Of a DNA stretch of 64,000 nt, positions 1-8,700 are shown piece by piece. The notes beneath the pieces were generated by a model. That model was not told the origin of the DNA, did not search any database, and saw only the letters and a program-made list of their open reading frames with translations. The position numbers were made by a program, and so were the translations under genes. Each line of letters begins with the position of its first letter. Position 1 is the first letter of the stretch. The DNA comes from Cafeteria roenbergensis (taxonomy: Eukaryota; Sar; Bigyra; Bicosoecida; Cafeteriaceae): assembly GCA_008330645.1 (NCBI GenBank), contig VLTN01000017.1, forward strand, positions 124,001-188,000, given 5' to 3'.

Positions 1-864
1 ACGGACCCGCAGAACCTCGTGGAGCACTTGCTGCGGCAGCGAATCCAGAACAGCCGGTACTGGAAAGAGCACTGCTTCGGCCTCGACGCCGAGACCCTGA
101 TTGAGAAGGCCGTCAAAATCGACCACATCGGGAGCACCTTTGGCGGCATTCGCAAGCCAACGCCTTTCATTTGCCTGGTGCTCAAGCTGTTGCAGATTCA
201 GCCGCCGCTGGATGCTGTCATCGAATACGTGAAGCAGGACGAGCACAAGTACTTGCGCGCCCTCGGCGCGTTCTACACGCGGCTTGTGGGCGACCCGGTG
301 CAGGTTTACAAGGTCCTGGAGCCTCTGTACAACGACTTCCGGAAGCTGGCCGTGCGCTCGCCCAGCGGCTGGGAGCTGAGCCACATGGACGAGCTGGTTG
401 ACATGCTGCTGCGCGAGGAGTTCGCGTGGGAGCTGACGCTGCCCATGCTGCCGAGGCGCCGCTTGCTGGAGTCCTCTGGCAAGCTTGCACCTAGGGTCTC
501 GCTGCTTGCTGGCCTTGCGGCCGAAGACGCGCCCAGGGTGGCTTCTGGCGACGAATCTGGTGGGGCTCGCGCTGGAGCAGACACGTTTTCAGAGCGCTCG
601 GGCGGGCGCTCGGCTGCCTCTGCGGCGAGCCCTGGTCGCGACGAGGACAGGGCTTCGGCAGCGGCGCTGGCTGACCGCTTGCTGGCCAAGCAGCGAGCTG
701 CGGTGGCAGCTGCTGCGTCGGCCGGAGCCGCGCCGGCGGAAGCCGGCGATGCCGGGAGGAAACGGGGGCGCGGCGCGTCGTCCTCCGACTCCTTGTCTGT
801 GGAGGAGTGGAACAAGCGGCGGGCGGAGCTCGGAATGGCTCCGCTGCGTTCAGGGCGGTCGTAG
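1..864 (+). CDS. PRPF38A: Pre-mRNA-splicing factor 38 (PRPF38-type), 5' end outside window
   Basis: PRP38-family splicing factor, a U4/U6.U5 tri-snRNP-associated protein needed for spliceosome activation in the nucleus. Translation in this frame is open from base 1 (TDPQNLVEHLL...), so the start codon and a few N-terminal residues lie to the left. The PRP38 core is clear: RYWKEHCFGL, KPTPFICLVLKLLQIQP, a short YVKQDEHKYLRALGAFYTRL-type helix pair, LEPLYNDFRKL and DELVDMLLREE, in the family order. The last ~100 residues are a low-complexity Ser/Arg/Ala/Gly tail ending in EEWNKRRAELG, consistent with the variable C-terminus of the family. No intron is needed in the part seen. It converges with the EF-hand gene on the other strand, 202 bp away. 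PRPF38A and PRPF38B are hard to separate here; overall length and the core favour the 38A type. Confidence 0.9.
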   Translation, partial: TDPQNLVEHLLRQRIQNSRYWKEHCFGLDAETLIEKAVKIDHIGSTFGGIRKPTPFICLVLKLLQIQPPLDAVIEYVKQDEHKYLRALGAFYTRLVGDPVQVYKVLEPLYNDFRKLAVRSPSGWELSHMDELVDMLLREEFAWELTLPMLPRRRLLESSGKLAPRVSLLAGLAAEDAPRVASGDESGGARAGADTFSERSGGRSAASAASPGRDEDRASAAALADRLLAKQRAAVAAAASAGAAPAEAGDAGRKRGRGASSSDSLSVEEWNKRRAELGMAPLRSGRS

Positions 865-1066
865 TCTTAGTTGGCCCCGCCTCTGAAGCTGCTTTTGTCG
901 TGCGCGCTCAGGGGTGTGTCGCCCGCAACCGGTTGAGGCTGCGAGATTTGTGCGTAGCCCGAGCAGCTGCTTGTGTTGAACAACCCTGCGGTTGGCACCG
1001 ACTCTTGCGACTGCACCCCGGCGCACACAGCACTCAACATTCGCCTTTTTCAGCCGCTGCGTTTGG

Positions 1067-3025
1067 TCACCTCATGGCACCCCTCCGCAACCTCCTCGCA
1101 ACCACCACGTGCGGCAGCGAGTCGGCGCCCGGAAAGTTCGTCCCTCGCGGGGTCGCGTGCTCAGCAGCCAGGATGACTCCGCGAGCGCCGGCTCCGGGCG
1201 GGCACACGACCAGAGGCGTCCGGCTGTCGGCTTGCATGGCGTCCATGTACCGCAGCTGCTGCCTCGCCTTGCTCTGCAGTCGTCCCACGGCGAGCCGTCG
1301 TCTGCGTGCAGCCGCATCCTCGACTGCGGCGGCGTGCCTGCCCTCCCAGCGCTCGCGTCTGCGCGCCACAGCTTCCAGGTGCGAGCGGCGCCGCTCTTCG
1401 TCCTCGTGTTGCGGCCAGGAGGTCGAAGCGTTCGCCCACGCAGCTGGCCCGTAGCCCCCGCTGGTCAGCAGCGTCCGCCACGGGTCGGTGCTATCCTTGG
1501 CATCTTGCGAGGTGTCGTGGGTTGCGCCATGTCGCAGCCGCTCGGCGGTCTGCGGTCTGCGCGCCGAGACGGGGCTGCTCGGGCGGGGAAGTGACGGGGG
1601 CAAGCGTCGTTGCACTGGCAGCTCGCCGAAAAATGTCTGCTCCAGTTTCGCCGGCGTCTCTGTTGCCAAAGCGCGAAGCGAGTCATGCAATCGCTGGCTC
1701 CCGCGCCGCGGGTCCACGTGAACGGGTGGCACAAACGTTTGCTGCATTGCCTTCGTGATGTCGTACCACCGAATGCTTCCCCGCTGCGATTTGTCGAGCT
1801 CGGCGCAAGCGGCCATGACCTCGTCGTGGCTCAGCGCCAGGTTGAGATGCTCCGGGCCGAGCACCTTGGCAAACGTCTCGTAGCTCAGGTCGCCGTGCCC
1901 GCTGTCGTCGAATGTCTTGAAGAGGCGGCGCAGCACTTTAGAGTGCTCCGTCCTGGCTGGGACCTCCACACCGTCGTTGTCTCCAGCACCTGCGGCGCCT
2001 CGCGTTTCGAAGTAGTCGAGCAGTGCTCGAACTGTCAACTTTCCGTCCGGCCTCGGGCCTCCGCCTTCAGGCGCCTGCTTTCGAGCAGCTGGGCCCTTTC
2101 GCCGCTCGGCAATCGCCAAGGCCCGGGCCTCGCTGTCCAGAGCGTCCGCTTGCTCGATGAACTGGTGCAGCAGGGCGTAGCTCAACCGCTGTGCCGGTGC
2201 GCCGAGGCGGGCAGGGCGCCGGTCCTTGGCAGGTTCCGGCGCCCTACCCGCCCCCATTGTACTGGTGCCAGCCGATTGGCCCTGGCCACGCGAAACCCCT
2301 GCAGACTTGAGTGCCTCAGCACCCAGCGTTGCCGCCTCCTTCAGCAACGCTCCAGGTGGCCGATGTGGCTGCGGGCCGGCCGCATCTGGGGCCGTGGCCG
2401 GCCCGACAGCCCCTGCCGCAGCGCTGTCAAAGAGCGCGTCACGCACTGCCGGGTCGGGGACTCCAGCCTCGAGGGCTGCGCGGTGCCAGGCATCTCGGGA
2501 AATGCCGCCCCACGCGTCGCTGTGCCGAAGGAACCACTTGCGGGCCGAGCCGCACCTGCTGATGCTCGCAAGCAATGCTTGCTGGGCGGCGATTCGCCGA
2601 CGAGCATCTGCGATGCGGGCCTGCGTGGCCTGGCGCCTCGCGGACCAGACCTCCGCAGTTGCACGACTTTGCTGGCCAGGAGCGCTGAGCGGATGCGACA
2701 CGGGGGCCCTGGCGCTTGCATGCGCAGCTCTTGTGCTGGATGTGCGCCGCCCGGTGGACACGGGCGAAGGCGGCGCAGTGCCGCGCGCCTGACAGGGTTG
2801 CCCCACAGGCCGGCGCGCGAAACGCCCGAGCACGCGCGCTGCGCCGGCCGATTGCGGACGGGGGGGGCGAGACGGAGGCTCAGCACCCGTCCACTCGCGG
2901 TGCGGATTCACGGTCTGGGACAGTTGCCATGCGTGGGAGGCATCCTGGGCCCGCATCAGCGTCGTGGGGCGGGCGGAGCTTGGCCGCTGCCGAGGCACGT
3001 GGGCCAGCGAACCCGGGAGCGCCAT
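1067..3025 (-). CDS. EF-hand-containing protein of unknown function
   Basis: Predicted 652-residue protein. I chose the first true ATG (codon at 3025-3023); the frame is open a little further upstream but only with GTG. Two EF-hand-like calcium-binding loops are visible around residues 370-382 (FDDSGHGDLSYETF) and 409-421 (LDKSQRGSIRWYD). The first has Thr instead of Glu at loop position 12, so it may bind calcium weakly; the second has Asp there. The N-terminal half is low complexity (Ala, Arg, Pro, Ser). The C-terminal part is Arg/Glu-rich and probably helical (EDEERRRSHLEAVARRRERW). I do not recognise the family. Paired EF-hands embedded in long Arg-rich helical proteins are common among ciliary and cytoskeletal proteins of protists, but that role is only inference. 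It is divergent from the dehydrogenase gene, with 211 bp between the two ATGs. Confidence 0.75.
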   Translation of the reverse strand: MALPGSLAHVPRQRPSSARPTTLMRAQDASHAWQLSQTVNPHREWTGAEPPSRPPRPQSAGAARVLGRFARRPVGQPCQARGTAPPSPVSTGRRTSSTRAAHASARAPVSHPLSAPGQQSRATAEVWSARRQATQARIADARRRIAAQQALLASISRCGSARKWFLRHSDAWGGISRDAWHRAALEAGVPDPAVRDALFDSAAAGAVGPATAPDAAGPQPHRPPGALLKEAATLGAEALKSAGVSRGQGQSAGTSTMGAGRAPEPAKDRRPARLGAPAQRLSYALLHQFIEQADALDSEARALAIAERRKGPAARKQAPEGGGPRPDGKLTVRALLDYFETRGAAGAGDNDGVEVPARTEHSKVLRRLFKTFDDSGHGDLSYETFAKVLGPEHLNLALSHDEVMAACAELDKSQRGSIRWYDITKAMQQTFVPPVHVDPRRGSQRLHDSLRALATETPAKLEQTFFGELPVQRRLPPSLPRPSSPVSARRPQTAERLRHGATHDTSQDAKDSTDPWRTLLTSGGYGPAAWANASTSWPQHEDEERRRSHLEAVARRRERWEGRHAAAVEDAAARRRRLAVGRLQSKARQQLRYMDAMQADSRTPLVVCPPGAGARGVILAAEHATPRGTNFPGADSLPHVVVARRLRRGAMR

Positions 3026-3236
3026 TGCCACCTTGGCCTCGTGCGAGCCACGGGTTCCCCAAACCGCACGCGCCACCGACGCGCCACCGAGCTGCGCCTG
3101 GCTCGGTCGAGCAGGCGGGGCAGGTTGAGGCGGTGGGGCACCGTGGCTGTGCCTCGTGCGCAGCAGCGCCGGGAGTCAATATTCGAGGCGCCCAAACATT
3201 GCCGGGCTGGGGGCGGCGGGCGCACCCCCAGGCGCC

Positions 3237-4414
3237 ATGGCAGCAGTTGTGCTCGGTGGGACCGGCGGCATCGGGCTTGCCATCGCCAGGTCGCTAGTGG
3301 AGAGGGGCTACGCAGTAGGCATCGCGTCGCGCCGGGCGGGGGCAGTTCGCGATGCGGCAGCGCAGCTGCGCGATGCTGCCGCCAAGGCGTGGGAGGGCAG
3401 GCCAGAGGGCGCCACAGCCGCGCACGCCTTGCTCCAGTCCGGGATGGCCCCCCCGCCGGTGCTGGGCATCGCAGCGGAGGCTTCGTCGAAGCAGGAGGTG
3501 CGGCGCGTTGTGGCCGAGACGATGCAAGCGGCGGCAGCTTACGCGGAAGAAGCCGTTCCCGCGCTGCAAGGCACTCAGTGGGGCGGCGTGCCGTGTTCCC
3601 AGATGCTCCCGCTGCGAGCCGCTGTGGGGTGCTCCGGCATGCCCGCAGACGGCCTTTCGATGCGTCAGAGCGAGGAAGAGGCCCGACTGGGCATCGACAG
3701 CTCGCTCATGGCGGGCCTGTGGCTGACGCAGGAGGCCGCCATTGCAATGAGGCGAACAGGGGGGGGGTCCGTGGTGCTGGTGGGGTCGGCAGCGCACCTG
3801 CGGCCGAGGCCTGGCCAGACAGCGTACGCAGCAGCCAAGGCCGGGCTTGAGGGTCTGGCGCGTTCCGCGGCCTGCGAGCTGGGCCGCTTCGGCGTGCGGG
3901 TCAACGTTTGCGCGCCGGGCTTCATCGGGGCTGGCATGACGCTTTCGAGTGAGTCGCGCCCGCGGGATTGCGCCCTGGCAGACGCCTCGCCGCGCGCGCG
4001 ATGGCTAGCCAGTCCAGCTGCAGGCCCGGCGTTCGCACGCACGCGCCTCTGCACGCACCACACTATGCACTTGATTCACTGGCGATCTGGCCACCGCTGA
4101 CCGCCACGCTCCCCCCAGCGCCCCCTGCCTCACCCCCCGCTGCAGCGCCTGCTCGCCACGCGCTTCAAGCCCCTCCGCTCCCGTGCCCGCCATACCCCCC
4201 CCATGCAGGCTTGTCAGAGGCGGAGCAGCTCGCCATGGCCCAGCGCTCGCCCCTCCGGCGCCTCGGCACTCCGGCCGATGTGGCAGCGGCAGTTGAGTTT
4301 CTGGCCTCGCCTCACGATGCGCCGCTGCTGGTGCGCGATGCGGGTCCCGGGGCCTCCTTCATCACCGGGCAGTCGCTCGTCGTCGACGGCGGCCTCAGCA
4401 CCAGCGGGCTCTGA
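3237..4414 (+). CDS. Short-chain dehydrogenase/reductase, FabG/CBR4-like (two exons)
   Basis: Classical short-chain dehydrogenase, 305 residues after splicing: exon 1 3237-3948, exon 2 4209-4414, phase 1. The Rossmann nucleotide motif is GGTGGIG near residue 8, followed by ASRR, whose basic residues favour NADP(H). The catalytic Ser is in VLVGSAAH, and the YxxxK pair is Tyr197/Lys201 in TAYAAAKAG. The helix and strand after it (CELGRFGVRVNVCAPGFI) and the C-terminal FITGQSLVVDGGLS match beta-ketoacyl reductases (FabG, mitochondrial CBR4). The usual NNAG motif is degenerate (GCSG). A reductase of a fatty-acid type cycle, perhaps in mitochondria, is likely, but no clear presequence is seen and the substrate cannot be told. 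Its stop is only 6 bp from the stop of the convergent Lys/Ala-repeat gene. Confidence 0.88.
3949..4208 (+). other. Spliceosomal intron of the SDR gene (260 nt)
   Basis: Donor GTGAGTCGCG and acceptor CCATGCAG preceded by a C-rich tract. Joining the flanks in phase 1 gives Ser-Leu-Ser-Glu-Ala-Glu-Gln and links APGFIGAGMT to the PLRRLGTPADVA block exactly as in the FabG family. Without splicing the frame enters a stop in the intron. Confidence 0.88.
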
Positions 4415-4420
4415 TCGCAC

Positions 4421-5564
4421 CTAAGGCGCCGCTGCCTTCTTGGCCGCCTTCTTCGCCGCCTTTTTGGCCTCGAGCTTGGCCGCCTTCTTGGCCTCGAGCT
4501 TGGCCGCCTTCTTCGCCGCCTTCTTGGCCTCGAGCTTGGCGGCCTTCTTGGCCTCGAGCTTGGCGGCCTTCTTGGCCTCCTTGGCAGCCTCCTTCTCAGC
4601 GGCCTTGGCGGCCTTCTTGGCGGCCGAAGCTGCAGCCTTGCCCGCGCTGGCGGCGGCAGAGGCCCCCGCTGCAACGCCGGGCCCGCTGTCGTCCACCTCG
4701 GCGCCCAGGGTCCCCTCCTTCTCCATGGCCGTCATGAGCCCCTCGGCGTCCTCGGCTGTGAGGCCCAGCACCTCCTCCTCCACGGCGATGGCGCCTGACG
4801 CCCTGAGAGACGCCAGCGCCGCCGCAAACGCCTCCTGACGGGGAGCCCTGGCTGCCATGCAAGCGCGGATGTCAGCCTTGGACGCGCCCTCGGACCGCAA
4901 GCATGCCATGTCGGCCTTCTTCGCAGCGCTGCAAACCGCCTTGCGCACCAGCTTCAAAGACACTCCGCACTCGGGCGGACGCGCGCCCGCTGCCATCTGA
5001 AGGCGGGCCGCTGACTCCACAGCTGCCCGCACGGCTGGCTGCCACTCGAACGCCATGCTGGGGCGCTTGGGCGCCACGGCATCCGCAAAGTCGTCCGGCC
5101 TCGGCCGCTTGCCAGCGCGCGAATCCACAACCTCGAACACCTCGCGCTTGTTCGCCGCAAGGGACGAAGCCTGGCCTGCGAGCCCACGCGAGCACGCAAC
5201 AGCCGGGCACACAGGCGATTGAGCCCCGCTCTGGCGCACAAGCGCGGCGAGTCCCGGAGTTGCATTCGGACGGTCAGCGGCCGCGCTCCCCTCGCCCCGC
5301 AGCCCCAGCCGCAGCCCCCCCTCCCCCGTTCCCCGCTCGCGACGTACGCAACCCAGTGCTCCAGCCCGGCCCGCTCCTGCCTGCGACGGCTCGGCATAGC
5401 TCACCTGCCAGCACAAAATGGGCGTAGAGGCCAGTCTTTCCGGCTGTCGCAACGCCTGCGGAAGCGCCCCGGAGCTCCCCCAGCGCGCCCAGCCCGCCTC
5501 GGCCACCGCGCGGCGCTGAAGCCGCAATTTTGTCATGGTACGCCTCGAGCTTGGCGTCCTCCAT
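4421..5564 (-). CDS. Basic protein with Lys/Ala-rich C-terminal repeats (two exons)
   Basis: Predicted 304 residues: exon 1 5564-5405, starting at ATG MEDAKLEAYHDK; exon 2 5175-4421; phase 1. The join reads HFVLAGQASSLAANKREVF. I do not recognise the middle region, which carries a basic patch (AGKRPRPDD) that may serve in nuclear import. The last ~65 residues are built from EAKKAAKL/KKAAK units, resembling the C-terminal tails of linker histones and of some DNA- or RNA-binding proteins. A nuclear or nucleolar nucleic-acid-binding role is an inference from composition only. The alternative unspliced ORF starts within exon 1 in another frame and lacks the acidic start; splicing at consensus sites is preferred. 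It is convergent with the SDR gene (6 bp) and divergent from the giant surface-protein gene (216 bp). Confidence 0.65.
4434..4603 (-). repeat. Coding repeat of Lys/Ala units (EAKKAAKL)
   Basis: Imperfect direct repeats of about 24-33 nt encode EAKKAAKL and KKAAK units in the C-terminus of the basic protein. On the + strand they appear as recurring blocks of the form CTTGGCGGCCTTCTTGGCC. The copies are near-identical in DNA, which suggests recent expansion. Confidence 0.8.
5176..5404 (-). other. Spliceosomal intron of the Lys/Ala-repeat gene (229 nt)
   Basis: On the minus strand the donor is GGCAG/GTGAGC and the acceptor GCTCGCAG/GCCAGG. Both match the donor and acceptor pattern of the better-supported introns in this window, and the frame is kept (phase 1). 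Confidence 0.65.
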
Positions 5565-5780
5565 GGCTCCCCGCGCGGAAGTGCCGCGCCCGCCGCTGCG
5601 GCTCTGCCGCTCGCCTCGTGACGTCATCCGCCCGGGTGGCGTTTCGGCCCGCGACAAAACGCACCGTTGGCTGCCCGCGTTTTTCCCCCGCAGAGGCTCG
5701 CATGGAAGGTGGCGTTTCGTCGGCGTGGGAAATGCGCAACGCTGGCACACCTGCCTCGTGGCGGCAAGGCCGCAAGCCCC

Positions 5781-8700
5781 ATGTTCCCACAACAAATTGC
5801 TGGGGTCGTCGCCTTGGCCGCTGCGGTCGCGCTTTGCTCGTGCACAGCGGCCGCACAGCGCACCGAGGCGGCACACCATTCTGCTTTTGTTGCGGAGCTC
5901 TCAACAACCGTTGACTGCGGGGTATCGGTCCGCCTTTGGGTGCAAGTGAGCACGCGAGGCGAATCTCGCGGCGCTGTTTCTCCCGCGTGCAGCCCGCCTT
6001 TTCCCTGGGGCGATGAGGGCTTTGACTAGCTGCCGCCCGTTGGCTAGCTTCCACATCGCTTTTCGTTTCTTGGCGCCCCGAGATGTGTTGCCCTGCTCGT
6101 CGCAGGGACCGCGCGCCGCGCTGTTGATGCGAACAGACGGGGCCTTGGCGGAGTTGAGCTGGAGCTGCGCGCCGGGGGTGCGCGCCGTTTGGCCAACTGG
6201 CCAGGACGGCGGTGGACGCTACGGCAGCAACGCTTCGCTGGCGTGGGCCATTGCTGCCGCCCCGCCAGCATGCGTCTTTACGCCTGAAAGCGAGGAGGCG
6301 GTCGTGAACGTGACCTGGACGGATTCGGCCACCGCAGGCGCTGCCTCCACGACGCTTCACGCCGGGCTCGCGGCTACCTCGTGCCGCGCGCAGCTTCCTG
6401 AGCCGCGCGTTCTCGCTGTGGCAGGGGCCGCGAGTGTGCCTCAGGCGCTCGGGCCCTCGTCGCAGCATGGCGTCAACGTCACTGCGAGGATCGTCATGAC
6501 TTCGCTCCCGGCCACGGTAGTCAGCACGGGCGCGGCTGTGTCCCAATGCAGCAGCGGGCCCAACAGCAGGTCCGACGACGGTGCTGGCTGCTGGTGGCCC
6601 CACCGCCAGCCGTTCCTGCCCGAGGACGGCGTCAGCACGACCGCCGCCACACGACAGCCAGGGACGATTGCAGTCTCGGATGTTTCCTCTGCGTGGGCAT
6701 TGCCGCCTCTGCCAGCGCTGGAGGGGTCGCCTCTGTGGGCCGCTGCGTCCTGGGCCATCGGGCGCTCGAGCTTGCTCACCGTAGTTGCGCCGCTCGGGGC
6801 GTCCGACGCCCTGCCATGGCCTCGCCTCAGCCAAGTCCGCATTCCTTCTTCGTGCGTGTGGCAAGCAAACGTCACGTCAACGTCTCGGTCCGGCGTCCGC
6901 TTGATGGGCGGGCCTGGCTGCGAGGATCCGGGCGCCGCACTCGAGATGAGCGCCTCCTCTCGGATGGACGGGTTGGCAATGGACTGGAGCACCGCACGAC
7001 GGGAGCAGGCCACCCCGACGCTCGTGGCCGTCAGCAACGCCGTGGCAGTCGTGGCATCGCGCTCAGCCCCCATTGCTGCGCCGGCGGGCAGCGTCGCCCC
7101 CCTGGCAAAGCTCATCGACGCATCTCGGGCGTGTTTGCAGCTGCGACCTCGTGGCGCGTGGTATCGGACGCTGGTGGCGCGGGCGGCCTTCTCCGCCGAG
7201 GGGATGCTGTGGTCACGCGCGGCGGCGCAGAGCTCTGAGCAGCTGTCGATGGCGCTGGGGCCGGCTGCGCCGACTTCCGAGTGGGCGATGAACGCCTCCA
7301 CCGGCGCCAAGTCGTTCACATTGCAGAGCGACTTCCGTGGATGGACCGTGACACTCAGCGTCACGGACTTGCAGGGGACTGCGTGCCTGTCGCTCGGAGG
7401 AGGCGCCCGCGCATGCGCACCGGTGAAGCCCTTGTTCGAGCCCCCAAGCGCAGTGAGCAACGCCGGAGCGTTGCTGGTGGCAGTGAACGCCTCAAGCAGG
7501 GGGCTTCGGATCGTGCTCAGCGCTGGCGGCTTGGAGGCGGCTGCAGGAGTCGACTGGGAGAACGGCCTCGCGAGCGACGCCCTCAGAGTGGCCAAGTTGC
7601 AGGCAGCCGCTTCCGAGCCGTGGCAGCTCAGGGCAGCTTCCACAGTTGCGGCCAGCTCGATAGACCCGCCGGAGCTTGTGCGCTGGTGCCAGCGGGACGA
7701 TTCGCTGCCGGCGTCGTCGCACGCGCCTGCAACCGGCACGTTGCCACGCATCTCGATCCGCAACCGCCCCACCAGCCACGGGCACGTGCTCGAGGTGGCG
7801 GCTGCAGGACCAGATGTAGCCGCTCTCGGGGCTGGGCTGGTCGTGCAGGTGTGGAACGCAAACGGCGCCCTCGTCGCATCGCAGCGCTGCTCAATGGCTG
7901 GCGGCGAGCGACCCACCGCTGCGCTTGAGTGGGTGGACGACTGGGGAGACGACGTGGTCGCAGAGGCCAGTGCCTGGTTTGGCGATGTGCAGATCGAGGC
8001 AGCGTCGGCCAGCTGCTCGCTGCGGAGGCCACCCAGGCACCAGCGCGTCACCGTCTGCGAGACGATCAGCTGCGCGACCGAGGCGGGCCCAGGACTCTCT
8101 GTCCTGCGTGCTTCGCTTTCACTCGCGACGGACTGGCGACCGGGCCAATCCCCAGATTCCGCGCTCGCCTTGGACGAGTGGGAGCACCGCAGACTTGCTT
8201 CGTCGGCAGTGCCAGTGGTGGCGGACCACGATCTGCTCGCGGCTGAGCCGCTTCTGCTGGTGTGCTCGGCTTCGGCGCTGGGACTGAGTGCGCTGGGAAA
8301 CACCACTTCGGCGGCACCCCCGGCCTGCGTCGCCATCGCTGGCCTGCAAACGCTTCCCGTGGACGAGGCGGTGCGGGTTTCGCAATGGGCAACGCCATGG
8401 CCCATGGCATCTCCCACAAGACTCGCAATCGCGGACGGGCAGCTCGTAGAGGGCGGCGCTACGCTTGCATTCAGCCCCCAGCCGCCAGAGACCGCGCCGG
8501 TTTCTCGGCAGGTGCCTGTCGCGGCTACAGCCATCGCAACCTTGCCTGCCCAGCCTGACGTCGTCAATATCTCGGCGGAGTGGCGCAACACCTGGCAGCA
8601 GCCTGTGGCTGTGCTGGCAGGCACGTGGCCCAGGGAAATCACCCAGGCTGCTGCCAACGGCACCGTGTACGTCCAGCTCTCCGCCTTTGCATCCAAGACC

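Noticed and set aside
1610-3850. 746-codon plus-strand ORF
   Set aside because: It overlaps the EF-hand gene on the opposite strand and the SDR gene in another frame, and has Arg/Ala-rich sequence without motifs.
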